A stretch of DNA of 64,000 nucleotides from CAKKQX01 sp963734595 (lineage in GTDB: Bacteria > Pseudomonadota > Gammaproteobacteria > Burkholderiales > SG8-41): positions 372,001 through 436,000 of the forward strand of contig CAVTHV010000014.1 of NCBI GenBank assembly GCA_963734595.1, given 5' to 3'. Below are positions 40,086 to 47,690 of the stretch, piece by piece; within the stretch, counting starts at the first letter, position 1, and every line of letters starts with the position of its first letter. The notes beneath the pieces were generated by a model. That model searched no databases, was not told the origin of the DNA, and was given only the letters and a program-made list of their open reading frames with translations. The translations under genes and the position numbers were made by a program.

Positions 40086-40979
40086 ATGGTCAGCAAAGGC
40101 CGGCAGTTCAAAGATCTGATCACCGCGCCGGAAATCCTGATCCAGCCCGGGGTTTACGACGGCTACAGCGTGCGGCTCATCGAGCGCGCGGGCTTCAAGA
40201 CTGCTTCGATCTCGGGTGCGGGCGTGTCGGAAAGCCGCATGGGCTGGGCCGACCGCGGCGTGATGACTTTCGAGGAAAACCTCAACAACGCGCGGCGGCT
40301 CGCCGACTGCTCGGACCTGCTGCTGCGCGCCGATGCCGACACCGGCTACGGCAACGCGATGACCGTGCACTTTGTCGTGCGCGCCTTCGAGAAGGCCGGC
40401 ATGGCGGCGCTGATGATCGAGGACCAGGTGTGGCCCAAACGCTGCGGCCACATGGCCGGCAAGTCGTGCATTCCCGCCGAAGAAATGGTGCAGAAGGTCA
40501 AGGCCGCGGTCGATGCGCGACGCGATCCTGATTTCGTGATTGTTTCGCGCACCGATGCGGCCGGGCCGCACGGCGTCGACGAGGCGATCCGCCGCCTGAA
40601 TATGTATGCCGAGGCCGGTGCCGACGTCATGTACGCCGACGCGCTGCTATCGAAGGAGGATATCGCCAAGGTCGCGAAAAACGTGCCCAAGCCGCTGATC
40701 GTCAACATGGGCCTGGGCATGCGCCCGCGCAAGACCACGCCGCTGATGAGCCCGAAACAGCTGCAGGACATCGGCGTCGCCGGAGTCAGCTACCCGCGCC
40801 TGCTGACCACTGCCGCGCTGCGCGGCATGATGAATGCGCTGGAGGTGTTTCAGGAGGAGGTGGTCGGCAAAAACATGGTCGTCGATCGCACCGACCTGCA
40901 GGTGGGCTTCGAGGAGCTCAACGACCTGATGGGCATGAAAATCCTCGACGACATGGAACGCCGTTACACCGGCGGCTAG
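40086..40979 (+). CDS. Isocitrate lyase/PEP mutase family enzyme, possible 2,3-dimethylmalate lyase
   Basis: A 297-residue ICL/PEPM enzyme, intact, with GGAGG 10 bases before the ATG. Key blocks are LLRADADTGYGNAMT, IEDQVWPKRCGHMAGK (gating loop with Cys) and VSRTDAAGPHGVDEAIRR. It lies nine bases upstream of an aconitase-like large subunit and then a small subunit. That trio (lyase, hydratase large, hydratase small) resembles the dimethylmalate lyase and dimethylmaleate hydratase of nicotinate fermentation. The role is inferred from context. Confidence 0.86.
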   Translation: MVSKGRQFKDLITAPEILIQPGVYDGYSVRLIERAGFKTASISGAGVSESRMGWADRGVMTFEENLNNARRLADCSDLLLRADADTGYGNAMTVHFVVRAFEKAGMAALMIEDQVWPKRCGHMAGKSCIPAEEMVQKVKAAVDARRDPDFVIVSRTDAAGPHGVDEAIRRLNMYAEAGADVMYADALLSKEDIAKVAKNVPKPLIVNMGLGMRPRKTTPLMSPKQLQDIGVAGVSYPRLLTTAALRGMMNALEVFQEEVVGKNMVVDRTDLQVGFEELNDLMGMKILDDMERRYTGG

Positions 40980-40988
40980 GGGCGGCAC

Positions 40989-42242
40989 ATGGGCATGACC
41001 ATCGCCGAGAAAATCCTCGCCGCGAAAAGCGGCCGCGGTCGAGTGGGTCCGGGGGACGTGGTGACGGTGGACGTCGATACCGTGATCCTGTTCGACAACA
41101 ACTTCATGCCTAACAGCTGGCGCGAAATACTCAGGGTGGCCGACCCCGCGAAGCTCGTCGTGACCTTCGACCATCGCGTGCCGGCGCCCACGCAGCAGGC
41201 CGCCGCGGCGCAGGTGACGGGGCGCGCTTTCGTCAAGCGGTTCGGCGTCAAACGATTTCATGACGTCGGTTATAACCAGGGCATCAGCCATCAGCTCGTC
41301 GCCGATTACGGCTACGCGCTGCCGGGCTCGGTGCTCTTGTGCAGCGATTCGCATACCTGCAGCGCGGGGGTGTTCAACTGCCTCGCGCGCGGCGTCGGCG
41401 GTCCGGACATCATCTACGCGGCGATCAAGGGCCAGACCTGGTTCCGCTGCGGCGAAACCGTGCGCTACGAGCTGCGCGGCAAGCTGCCGCCGGCGGTCAC
41501 GGCCAAGGACGCCTTCCTGCAGATCGCCGGCGCGCATGGCGACCACGCGACGATGAACGTCGAGTACGGCGGCCCGGGCGTCGCGGGACTGTCGATCAAC
41601 GCGCGCAAGACGCTGACGGCGATGTCGGCCGAGTTGTCGGCGGAGTTCGCGACGTTCGAAGCCGACGAGGCTCTGATGGCATGGATCAGGGCGCGCAACC
41701 CCGCGCCGTTCGAGCCGGTGCGGCCGGATGCCGACGCGAAATACCGCGCCGTGCGCGAAGTCGACCTGTCGGCACTGGAGCCGCTGGTGGCGCTGCCCGA
41801 CAGCGTGGTCAACAACTCGCACCCGGTCGGCAAGGCCGCGGGCACGCGCATCGATCAGGCCTACATCGGTTCCTGCGCCAACGGCACGCAGGACGACATC
41901 GAGCTTGCCGCGCGCGTGGTCAAGGGCCGTCGCGTCGCGCCCGGCGTGCGCTTTATCGTCACGCCGGCTTCGCAGACCGTCTATCGCGACATGGTCGCGA
42001 GCGGCGCGGTACAGACGCTGCTCGAAGCCGGCGCGATGATCGCGCCGCCGACCTGCGGCGCCTGCGGCGGCGGCCACATGGGGGTGCTGGGACCGGACGA
42101 AGTCTGCCTGACCTCGAGCACACGCAACTTCAAGGGACGCATGGGAGATCCAAGCTCGCAGGTCTACATGGCCTCGCCGGCGACCGTGGCGGCCTCCGCG
42201 CTGACGGGTGTGATCACCGATCCGCGGGAGTTTCTTAATTAA
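40989..42242 (+). CDS. Aconitase-family hydratase large subunit (LeuC/DmdA-like)
   Basis: A 417-residue large subunit of a two-subunit hydro-lyase with a 4Fe-4S cluster. Cluster Cys lie in IGSCANGT and PPTCGACGGGHMG; the substrate blocks are LLCSDSHTCSAGVF and FDHRVPAP. It could be 3-isopropylmalate dehydratase, but pairing with an ICL/PEPM lyase rather than leuB suggests a methylated-malate hydratase. The stop abuts a CGCCAAG repeat. The small subunit follows after 191 bases instead of being closely linked. Confidence 0.9.
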   Translation: MGMTIAEKILAAKSGRGRVGPGDVVTVDVDTVILFDNNFMPNSWREILRVADPAKLVVTFDHRVPAPTQQAAAAQVTGRAFVKRFGVKRFHDVGYNQGISHQLVADYGYALPGSVLLCSDSHTCSAGVFNCLARGVGGPDIIYAAIKGQTWFRCGETVRYELRGKLPPAVTAKDAFLQIAGAHGDHATMNVEYGGPGVAGLSINARKTLTAMSAELSAEFATFEADEALMAWIRARNPAPFEPVRPDADAKYRAVREVDLSALEPLVALPDSVVNNSHPVGKAAGTRIDQAYIGSCANGTQDDIELAARVVKGRRVAPGVRFIVTPASQTVYRDMVASGAVQTLLEAGAMIAPPTCGACGGGHMGVLGPDEVCLTSSTRNFKGRMGDPSSQVYMASPATVAASALTGVITDPREFLN

Positions 42243-42421
42243 CCGCCAAGACGCCAAGACCGCCAAGAAAGACACAGAGAACACAAAGAAGCCAGACGGA
42301 TAGAACGTTGAGACTACGTGACGAACTGCAGGTGCATCGGGCACGATAGTGCATGGCGCAGTTCTTGGTTTTCGTTGAGATCTTGAGTTTTCTTGGCGTC
42401 TTGGCGTCCTTGGCGGCTTGA
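42242..42421. repeat. Intergenic inverted repeat, CGCCAAG type, inside an operon
   Basis: The left arm (42241-42270) is CCGCCAAGACGCC-like, with a CACAGAG unit behind it (42275-42288). The right arm (42391-42418) is the complement. It lies between the two subunit genes of the same hydratase. Confidence 0.85.
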
Positions 42422-44095
42422 AAGGGTTTTGCAATGAAATTCAAAGCGCGCGTCTGGAACGTCGATGACAACATCAACACCGACCTGATATTGCCGAACA
42501 AGGCGTTTTACCTGACGCACGAGGAGCAGGCGCAATACGTGTTTCATGCGAACCGGCCGGGGTGGGCGCAGCAGGTCGCGAAGGGCGACATCCTGATCGG
42601 CGGCAGGAACTTCGGCATGGGCTCGAGCCGCGCCGCGGCGCGTTCGCTGAAGAACCTGGGTTTGTCGTGCCTGCTCGCCGAATCGCTGAACGGGTTGTTT
42701 CTGCGCAACTGCGTGAATTTCGCGTTTCCGGCGCTGGAATGCCCGGGCGTGCACGATGCTTTCGAAGAAGGCGACATCGCGGAAGTCGAGTTCGAGGCGG
42801 CGCGCGTGCGCAACGTTACGCGCGGCACCGAGCTTGCCGCGAAGGCGTTGCCGGAATCGCTGCTTAAGATCGTGACGGCGGGCGGCGTCTACGCGCTGCT
42901 GGAGAAAGAAGGACTGATCGCGCCGGCTTAACCGGGAAAGCCTGAGGGCGAAGGATAACGTCAAGAAAAGCATGAACACAAAGGACACGAAAGGACACGA
43001 AGTAAAAACTAACAGAATAACACTGTCGATCATTGCGAGAGCGCTTGATCCTGCTGGTACACCTTGCGAGACAGGTTCTGCGATCACAAAACCTAGTTTC
43101 GCATGGTCAGCACTCTGACGGAGATCGACATGTTTAGATTGTTTTCGTTTCGGGTTAACTTCGTCGTTCCTTTGCGTCCTTCGTGATCTGCGCTTTAGTT
43201 TTTCCGGAGCGGACGCCAGATCATGATGTTCATGCGTCTCCACCGGTTCGACGTGGATCGTGACCGACGCCCGCGCGAGGTGGCTCGCAATCGCGTGCTC
43301 GATCCGGTCGCACAGCACGTGCGATTCGCTGACGCTGATCTCTCCCGGCACGAGCAGGTGGAATTCGATGAAGCGCTGCGCGCCCGCCTTGCGCGTGCGC
43401 AGCGCGTGAAAGCTCGTCCCCGGCGGTAATTCGGCCTGGATGACCTCCCGGGTCCTGTGAATCTCCCGCGGCGACAGCGCCGTGTCCATCAGGCCGTCGA
43501 TCGAACGGCGCAGCAACTCGAAGCCCGTGTAGATGATGTGGAGCCCGACGGCGATGGCGACCAGCGGATCGAGGATCTGCCATTCCGGGAAGAACACGAT
43601 GATCAGCAGGCCGCCCAGCACGCCCGCCGAAGTCCAGACGTCGGTCATCAGGTGCATCGCGTCGGCCTCGATGGTGATGCTGTCGTGTTTCTTGCCGACC
43701 TTGAGCATCGCGCGGGCCGTCGCGTAGTTCGCCGCCGCCGCCAGGAGACCGACGCCGACGCCCACCCCGAGGTTCTCCAGCACGACCGGGTGCAGGAAGC
43801 GGCCCCATGCCGCGTAGATGATGGACACCGCGGCCACCAGGATCAGCGTGCCCTCGACCCCGCTGGAAAAATATTCGGCCTTGTCGTGGCCGTAGGTATG
43901 GCGGTCGTCGGCGGGTTTTTCGGCGATGGTGAGCGCCGCCAGCGCGATCAGGCCGGCGGCGAGATTGACCAGCGCTTCGAGCGCGTCCGACAGCAGGCTC
44001 ACCGAACCGGTCAGGAAATACGCGCCGAACTTCAGGGCCAGCGTCACGATCGAGGTGACGATCGAGAGCACGGCCATCTTCTGTGTTGCTGTCAT
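42314..44095 (-). CDS. Cation diffusion facilitator transporter with read-through extension
   Basis: The first ~295 residues are a CDF metal-efflux pump. Helix 1 is MAVLSIVTSIVTLALKFGAYFL-like, with metal motifs SLLSDALEALVN (helix 2) and DAMHLMTDVWTS (helix 5). A cytosolic ferredoxin-like domain carries RFIEFHLLVPGEISVSESH and the His-rich end THEHHD. The native protein should end near 43210. Instead the frame stays open through a dispersed repeat and then antisense to the small hydratase gene, giving 593 residues. The extension is composition-driven and not homologous, so a lost stop or indel is likely. Confidence 0.8.
   Translation of the reverse strand: MTATQKMAVLSIVTSIVTLALKFGAYFLTGSVSLLSDALEALVNLAAGLIALAALTIAEKPADDRHTYGHDKAEYFSSGVEGTLILVAAVSIIYAAWGRFLHPVVLENLGVGVGVGLLAAAANYATARAMLKVGKKHDSITIEADAMHLMTDVWTSAGVLGGLLIIVFFPEWQILDPLVAIAVGLHIIYTGFELLRRSIDGLMDTALSPREIHRTREVIQAELPPGTSFHALRTRKAGAQRFIEFHLLVPGEISVSESHVLCDRIEHAIASHLARASVTIHVEPVETHEHHDLASAPEKLKRRSRRTQRNDEVNPKRKQSKHVDLRQSADHAKLGFVIAEPVSQGVPAGSSALAMIDSVILLVFTSCPFVSFVFMLFLTLSFALRLSRLSRRDQSFFLQQRVDAARRHDLKQRFRQRLRGKLGAARNVAHARRLELDFRDVAFFESIVHARAFQRRKREIHAVAQKQPVQRFGEQARQTQVLQRTRRGAARAHAEVPAADQDVALRDLLRPPRPVRMKHVLRLLLVRQVKRLVRQYQVGVDVVIDVPDARFEFHCKTLSSRQGRQDAKKTQDLNENQELRHALSCPMHLQFVT
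42434..42931 (+). CDS. Aconitase-family hydratase small subunit (LeuD/DmdB-like)
   Basis: The 165-residue swivel-domain partner of the large subunit. Family blocks are NINTDLILPNK and GGRNFGMGSSRAAA (substrate-binding Ser-Arg), with LSCLLAESLNGLFLRN beyond. It follows the large subunit with a repeat between. The frame is intact and length is usual. Substrate specificity cannot be told from LeuD by sequence alone. Confidence 0.9.
   Translation: MKFKARVWNVDDNINTDLILPNKAFYLTHEEQAQYVFHANRPGWAQQVAKGDILIGGRNFGMGSSRAAARSLKNLGLSCLLAESLNGLFLRNCVNFAFPALECPGVHDAFEEGDIAEVEFEAARVRNVTRGTELAAKALPESLLKIVTAGGVYALLEKEGLIAPA
42944..43200. repeat. Intergenic inverted repeat, CACAAAGG type
   Basis: The left arm (42955-43006) has ACACAAAGGACACGAAAGG units; the right arm (43144-43196) is the degenerate complement. 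The convergent CDF frame runs through it without a stop. Confidence 0.75.
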
Positions 44096-44156
44096 GGCAC
44101 GGAATTATGAGCCGATTTTCAGGCGGCGTCGTGAGATGTTGAAGACCCGAAGAACA

Positions 44157-44527
44157 ATCTCGCCGCCAAGGCTTCTTTTTTATACCCGCTCGACGGGTGC
44201 GCCAAGAACGCCAAGAGAAACGAATCAATTACAGAGCAATAAGATCAAAAGCGGAGACACGAGAGGACACAGAGGACACGGAGGAAATCAAGAAAGATAA
44301 CAAAAACAACGAATTGAAATATTGTGCGCGATGGGTTTGATTGCTCCACTTCTGGTTTCGCACGGAGGCCACGGAGTTGACGGAGGGATTCACCGATCTC
44401 TGCTTCTCCTGTGTTTTCTGTCCGAGCCCTGATCCATGTCCATTTTGGAAAACTAGTCCGGAGTCCGAACGGCAAAGCTTTTAATTTTATCTTTGTCCTC
44501 TGTGTCCTCTGTGTCAATGCTTTTTCT
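44157..44527. repeat. Composite intergenic inverted repeat (copy C, diverged interior)
   Basis: The left side has CGCCAAG units (44163-44215) and ACACAGAGGACAC units (44253-44287), after an ATAAGATCAAAAGCGGAG start shared with copy B. The right side (44490-44520) is TCCTCTGTGTCCTCTGTG. It lies between divergent minus/plus gene ends and holds no supported gene. Confidence 0.8.
44171..44199. repeat. Nested ~30-base element, copy 2
   Basis: TTTATACCCGCTCGACGGGTG splits a CCGCCAAG unit from CGCCAAGAACGCC. It matches 37568-37596 and, inverted, 48569-48598. Confidence 0.75.
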
Positions 44528-44528
44528 T

Positions 44529-45527
44529 CTAAGCCGCGCGGCGCGCAGATTTGTTCCCTGCGGCGGCCTTGGCGAGGAGTCCCGTCGCTTCCAGGTCGGC
44601 CCGCATCTCTGCCTTCGCTTCCGCGGTCATCTCGGTGCAGGGCGCGCGCACCGGGCCGCCCACCATGCCGATCAGTTCCATCCAGTATTTCTGCTCGGCG
44701 ATCGCGAACCGCGCGCCGCTGCCGTAACCCGGGATCCATTTCGCAAGCACCGCGCGCAGCGGGTTGAGGCTGCGGCAGATCTCCGTCGCGGTATTCATGT
44801 CGCCGGCGCGCGCGGCGCGCGTGTAATCGTTGACCGGCAGGTAGCCCGGGACCTGGTAGAGGTGCGGGCAATAGTTGAGCAGCCAGCGGTCGCCCATGAC
44901 CGAAATGTTGAACAGCCACGGCGCCTCGTCGGCGACGCTCACTTCGATATCCCTGCCGACCGCTTCGCGCAGCGCGATGGTCGGCTGGGGCTTGGAGACG
45001 CCCTGCTTGAAGCCGCAGACGTTCGGCAGGCCGGCGAGACGTTTTGCCAGGCGCGGCGAGATCGGATAGGTGGCTTCGGTGTTGAACAGCACGATGCCGA
45101 TATCGACTTGTTCGCACACGTAGCGGTAGTACTCGTAGACGGCATCGTCGTTGCGCGCCGCGACGTAGGGCGTGAGGATGATGACGAAATCGAAGCCGAC
45201 GTTCTGCGCATGACGCGACAGCTTCACCGCTTCGGCGGGATTCTGGTGATGGCAGCCGGCGATCAAGGGCACGCGTCCTTTCGCGACGTCGACGTTGATC
45301 TCGTGAACGCGCATGCGTTCCTCGTTGGTCATGGCCCAGAACTCGCCGACGTTGCCGACGCAGTAGTGGCCCTCCACGTTCAGCTTCGAGATGCAGTGCT
45401 CGAGGTTGGCCGCGATCCCGGCTTCATCGAGCCCGTGATCTTCGGTGAAACTCGTCGGGAGCGCGGTCCACACGCCTTTCAGGACCGACTTTGCGTATTC
45501 CTTTGCTTCATGCTTTTTGTATTTCAT
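44529..45527 (-). CDS. Dihydrodipicolinate synthase family protein
   Basis: A 332-residue class I aldolase-type TIM barrel. The Schiff-base Lys lies in VCGFKQGVS, and the Tyr-bearing loop is IILTPYVAARN. The motif GNVGEFWAMTNEER replaces the DapA GTTGES loop, so it is not a genuine DapA. The C-terminal EMTAEAKAEMRADL ends in Lys/Ala. It lies alone between repeats; the substrate is likely a 2-keto acid, unspecified. Confidence 0.88.
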   Translation of the reverse strand: MKYKKHEAKEYAKSVLKGVWTALPTSFTEDHGLDEAGIAANLEHCISKLNVEGHYCVGNVGEFWAMTNEERMRVHEINVDVAKGRVPLIAGCHHQNPAEAVKLSRHAQNVGFDFVIILTPYVAARNDDAVYEYYRYVCEQVDIGIVLFNTEATYPISPRLAKRLAGLPNVCGFKQGVSKPQPTIALREAVGRDIEVSVADEAPWLFNISVMGDRWLLNYCPHLYQVPGYLPVNDYTRAARAGDMNTATEICRSLNPLRAVLAKWIPGYGSGARFAIAEQKYWMELIGMVGGPVRAPCTEMTAEAKAEMRADLEATGLLAKAAAGNKSARRAA

Positions 45528-45611
45528 GGAGCTCCTCCGTCCGCTTGGTTTGTCGAAACCGGATTGCCGATTGCAGCATAGCAGATCGATTTTTCATCTG
45601 CTATGAAGGCA

Positions 45612-45692
45612 AGTCAAAAGCATTAACGCAAAGGACGCAAAGGTTCGCGAAGGAAGAACGGGATTTAACCGCCAAGACGCCAAGACGCCAAG
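45612..45692. repeat. Left outer arm flanking the cassette array
   Basis: The order is GTCAAAAGCATTAACGC, CGCAAAGG units, then AACCGCCAAGACGCC units. The same order in reverse complement occurs at 47691-47774, so the two enclose 45693-47690. Confidence 0.8.
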
Positions 45693-45729
45693 GGAAACAA
45701 AACAATTAAGACACGATAAGATCAAAAGC

Positions 45730-45916
45730 GGAGACACAGAGGACACAGAGGACACGGAGGAAAATATAATAAAAACAACGGGGTATGATGATATTCGTGA
45801 GGGATTCGGCTTGCTGGGATGCCTGAACAGTTCTGAGTGCAAAACCGTTTCGCACTGAGGACACGGAGTTCACGTGAGAAAAACAGAGATCGATGAATTG
45901 TCTCTGCGCATTTTGT
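45730..45916. repeat. Composite repeat interior (copy B)
   Basis: GGACACAGAGGACAC units, then TATAATAAAAACAACGG and an ACCGTTTCGCACTGAG block, shared with copy A (37598-37765). It fills the region before the cassette array. The rest of 45917-46068 shows no gene. Confidence 0.8.
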
Positions 45917-46068
45917 CTTGAGCCGATTTGACGGCGTATTATTCGGGGCAATATGTCCGGAGGCGCCGTGATAGCGGGCCTCATGTGAACTAACACGGCG
46001 GATGGGTTTTCTCAACGGCAAAAAGTGTTAACTAAATTTGTCACCTAATTCTTTGTCAACCAATTTAA

Positions 46069-46075
46069 GTTAGGC
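46069..46075 (+). other. Cassette boundary (attC/attI R'-type core GTTAGGC)
   Basis: GTTAGGC fits the integron recombination core GTTRRRY and begins the first cassette. A partial complementary ACCTAAT lies at 46043-46049, only ~20 bases upstream, too near for a full attC. It may be an attI-like site or a deleted attC. Confidence 0.5.
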
Positions 46076-46082
46076 GCCACGA

Positions 46083-46343
46083 ATGACCGTCGATAGCGAT
46101 AATGGCAAGCGGAAAAAAACAGCGGTGGATTGGCTGTGGTTGTTCGTGAAGGTCGCTGCGGCAGGTGCAGTTTTGGGATTCGGTGCTGGATGGCTTAAAG
46201 ACAACGTCACCCCGGAGGTTCGCTGGTTCATCTATCCGATGTCCTTCGTGTTATTTCTCGCGATATCAATCCTGCTTGTCTTCGGCCTTCGCATTAAATT
46301 GCCGGTGCTTAAACGTGCCAAGCGAATACATGAGGAACCATGA
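46083..46343 (+). CDS. Cassette 1: small two-helix membrane protein
   Basis: An 86-residue protein, cationic at both ends (GKRKKTAVD, RAKRIHEEP), with two predicted membrane helices (about 17-39 and 49-69). It starts eight bases after the GTTAGGC boundary and ends just before attC1, the usual compact fit of a gene cassette. No family is recognised. Base composition is visibly lower in GC than the chromosomal neighbours, which suits acquisition. Confidence 0.72.
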   Translation: MTVDSDNGKRKKTAVDWLWLFVKVAAAGAVLGFGAGWLKDNVTPEVRWFIYPMSFVLFLAISILLVFGLRIKLPVLKRAKRIHEEP

Positions 46344-46344
46344 C

Positions 46345-46401
46345 GCCTAACCCCTCAATCCAGAGCGGACGCTATTGCGCCGCTGATTTCTGCCGTTAGA
46401 T
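46345..46401 (+). other. attC-like recombination site 1
   Basis: The site runs from R'' GCCTAAC (46345-46351) to R' GTTAGAT (46395-46401), 57 bases, classic attC size. The centre forms a hairpin (AGCGG...CCGCT). The outer cores are complementary over TAAC/GTTA. It separates two unrelated short genes on the same strand. Confidence 0.8.
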
Positions 46402-47158
46402 GCCACGAATGCGCCGCATCCGCGAACTCATCGATCGTGCTAGCGCGGTTCATCCCGGCGATGACTTTTTCGTTGGCGTCGAACAAACCCTGAAGGTTGC
46501 GCCGGATGCCCGCAGGCAATATCAAGCCTACGAACGCGCACTCAGTATTCTCGACCCCGAGTCTTGGGCTGTTCTTCAGGCCAAGGCTATCGCACATTTC
46601 ATGGATCACCGGCCGGGGCAACGGAAGCAAGGATTCTTCAACCAACTAAATGACGCATTTGCCTATCAGTATTTGGTCAGTAGAGGCTACAAACCAGTGC
46701 GAATATTGCGCGAGGGGGGTAAGGCTCAGCCGGACATCGAGTATTTAGACCGTCGAGAGAAATGTTTCTGCGAAGTTAAAACAATTGGAATCTCAGACGA
46801 GGTGATTGCGCGTCGGGCGAAGTTGCAGGTGACGTCTTCGTCGATCTACCAGGAGCTTTCTGGCGGATTCCTGAAAAAGCTTGAGAGTGCACTTGATGCT
46901 GCAGACCGCCAAATCAAGGCTCGTGGAAAGGGTTTGATCTACCTACTTGTGCACTTCGACGACTTTACCCTCGACTACTACGACCAATACCGAAAGCAAA
47001 TTACCACTTGCCTCGAATCGCATGCCGCAGACAGCATCTACGTCAAGATCGGCTTGCTGGGCAGAAAGCACATTCGCAAAGGCGCGATCAGTGGTTCGAG
47101 CTTGGTACCTAACCCTTCCGTGGAGAGGGACGCGCCAAAGGAGGCGCGCTCCTCATAG
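46400..47158 (+). CDS. Cassette 2: PD-(D/E)XK-like nuclease candidate
   Basis: A 252-residue soluble protein of unknown family. The first ~80 residues are helical; the middle reads GFFNQLNDAFAYQYLVSRG, then QPDIEYL and CFCEVKTIG. That D-x(n)-E-V-K arrangement is typical of PD-(D/E)XK nucleases. The last ~16 residues read into attC2, common in cassettes, so the native end may be near LVPNPS. The start is 46400 in the attC core or ATG 46409. It could be an anti-phage or mobile-element function; this is inference. Confidence 0.65.
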   Translation: MPRMRRIRELIDRASAVHPGDDFFVGVEQTLKVAPDARRQYQAYERALSILDPESWAVLQAKAIAHFMDHRPGQRKQGFFNQLNDAFAYQYLVSRGYKPVRILREGGKAQPDIEYLDRREKCFCEVKTIGISDEVIARRAKLQVTSSSIYQELSGGFLKKLESALDAADRQIKARGKGLIYLLVHFDDFTLDYYDQYRKQITTCLESHAADSIYVKIGLLGRKHIRKGAISGSSLVPNPSVERDAPKEARSS

Positions 47159-47169
47159 AATCGTTAGAG
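47107..47169 (+). other. attC-like recombination site 2
   Basis: R'' ACCTAAC (47107-47113) and R' GTTAGAG (47163-47169) enclose a hairpin with GCGCC/GGCGC and flanking GAG/CTC pairing. It is 63 bases. The sequence resembles the CCTTCC...GAGAGGGACG class of chromosomal attC sites. Confidence 0.8.
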
Positions 47170-47182
47170 TGGAGATCAGACC

Positions 47183-47509
47183 ATGTCTCAGAAACACGAG
47201 AACTGGCTCGCTTGGGTCCTGGCTACCATAGGTATCGCGGGCGCTGGGTTTGCCGCAGGCATGCATCGGCTGGTTTGGGCCCTCTTCTGGGCAGTAGCCG
47301 CTATCTGGATGCTGTTCTGCTGGTGGGGTGGCAGCAAAGCGCGAAGCGACGAGTTTTTCTGGTGGTTGCTCGCTATCGGCCCTACCGTAGTTATCGGAAT
47401 CGTGTTGGCAATAGTCGAAGGCACAGTGCTCGCGCTTTTCAGCGGTCTGAAGAGTCTTGGTGATTCTTCAGCGTCATCTTCTCAGCAAAGTGACGCTCGC
47501 CCAAAATAG
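47183..47509 (+). CDS. Cassette 3: small membrane protein
   Basis: A 108-residue protein with about three hydrophobic segments (WVLATIGIAGAGFAAGM; LVWALFWAVAAIWMLFCWW; LLAIGPTVVIGIVLAIVEG) and a Ser/Gln-rich hydrophilic tail. No family is recognised. It starts 14 bases after the attC2 core and is followed closely by attC3, again the geometry of a cassette. Composition is lower in GC than the genome average. Confidence 0.68.
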   Translation: MSQKHENWLAWVLATIGIAGAGFAAGMHRLVWALFWAVAAIWMLFCWWGGSKARSDEFFWWLLAIGPTVVIGIVLAIVEGTVLALFSGLKSLGDSSASSSQQSDARPK

Positions 47510-47518
47510 AAATCCTCG

Positions 47519-47606
47519 GCCTACCCCCAGTCAACCCAGACGCGCGCGCGAGCGCCGTGCCTCGCGTGGGCCGTCGGGCGCGCGCCAGTTGCTGGGAACG
47601 TTAAAG
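47519..47606 (+). other. attC-like recombination site 3 (long form)
   Basis: R'' region GCCTACC (degenerate) and R' GTTAAAG (47600-47606) enclose a strong palindrome: CCCAG/CTGGG, CAAC/GTTG and GCGCGCGC/GCGCGCGC pairs with a large loop. It is 88 bases, within the attC range, but R'' departs from consensus. Confidence 0.6.
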
Positions 47607-47690
47607 TAATCTCGGACATTCCGCTCATGTCTAGATTTACCTCCGTCGGGCAGTCAGCCGAGGCTAGAATTGCTTATTATTCGGTTTGAT

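Noticed and set aside
44529..45527. True DapA (lysine biosynthesis)
   Set aside because: The substrate loop (GNVGEFWAM) lacks the GTTGES motif, and the context is catabolic.
45722..45996. Small proteins encoded in the repeat regions
   Set aside because: The frames consist of repeat-coded residues, lack ribosome-binding sites and differ among copies.
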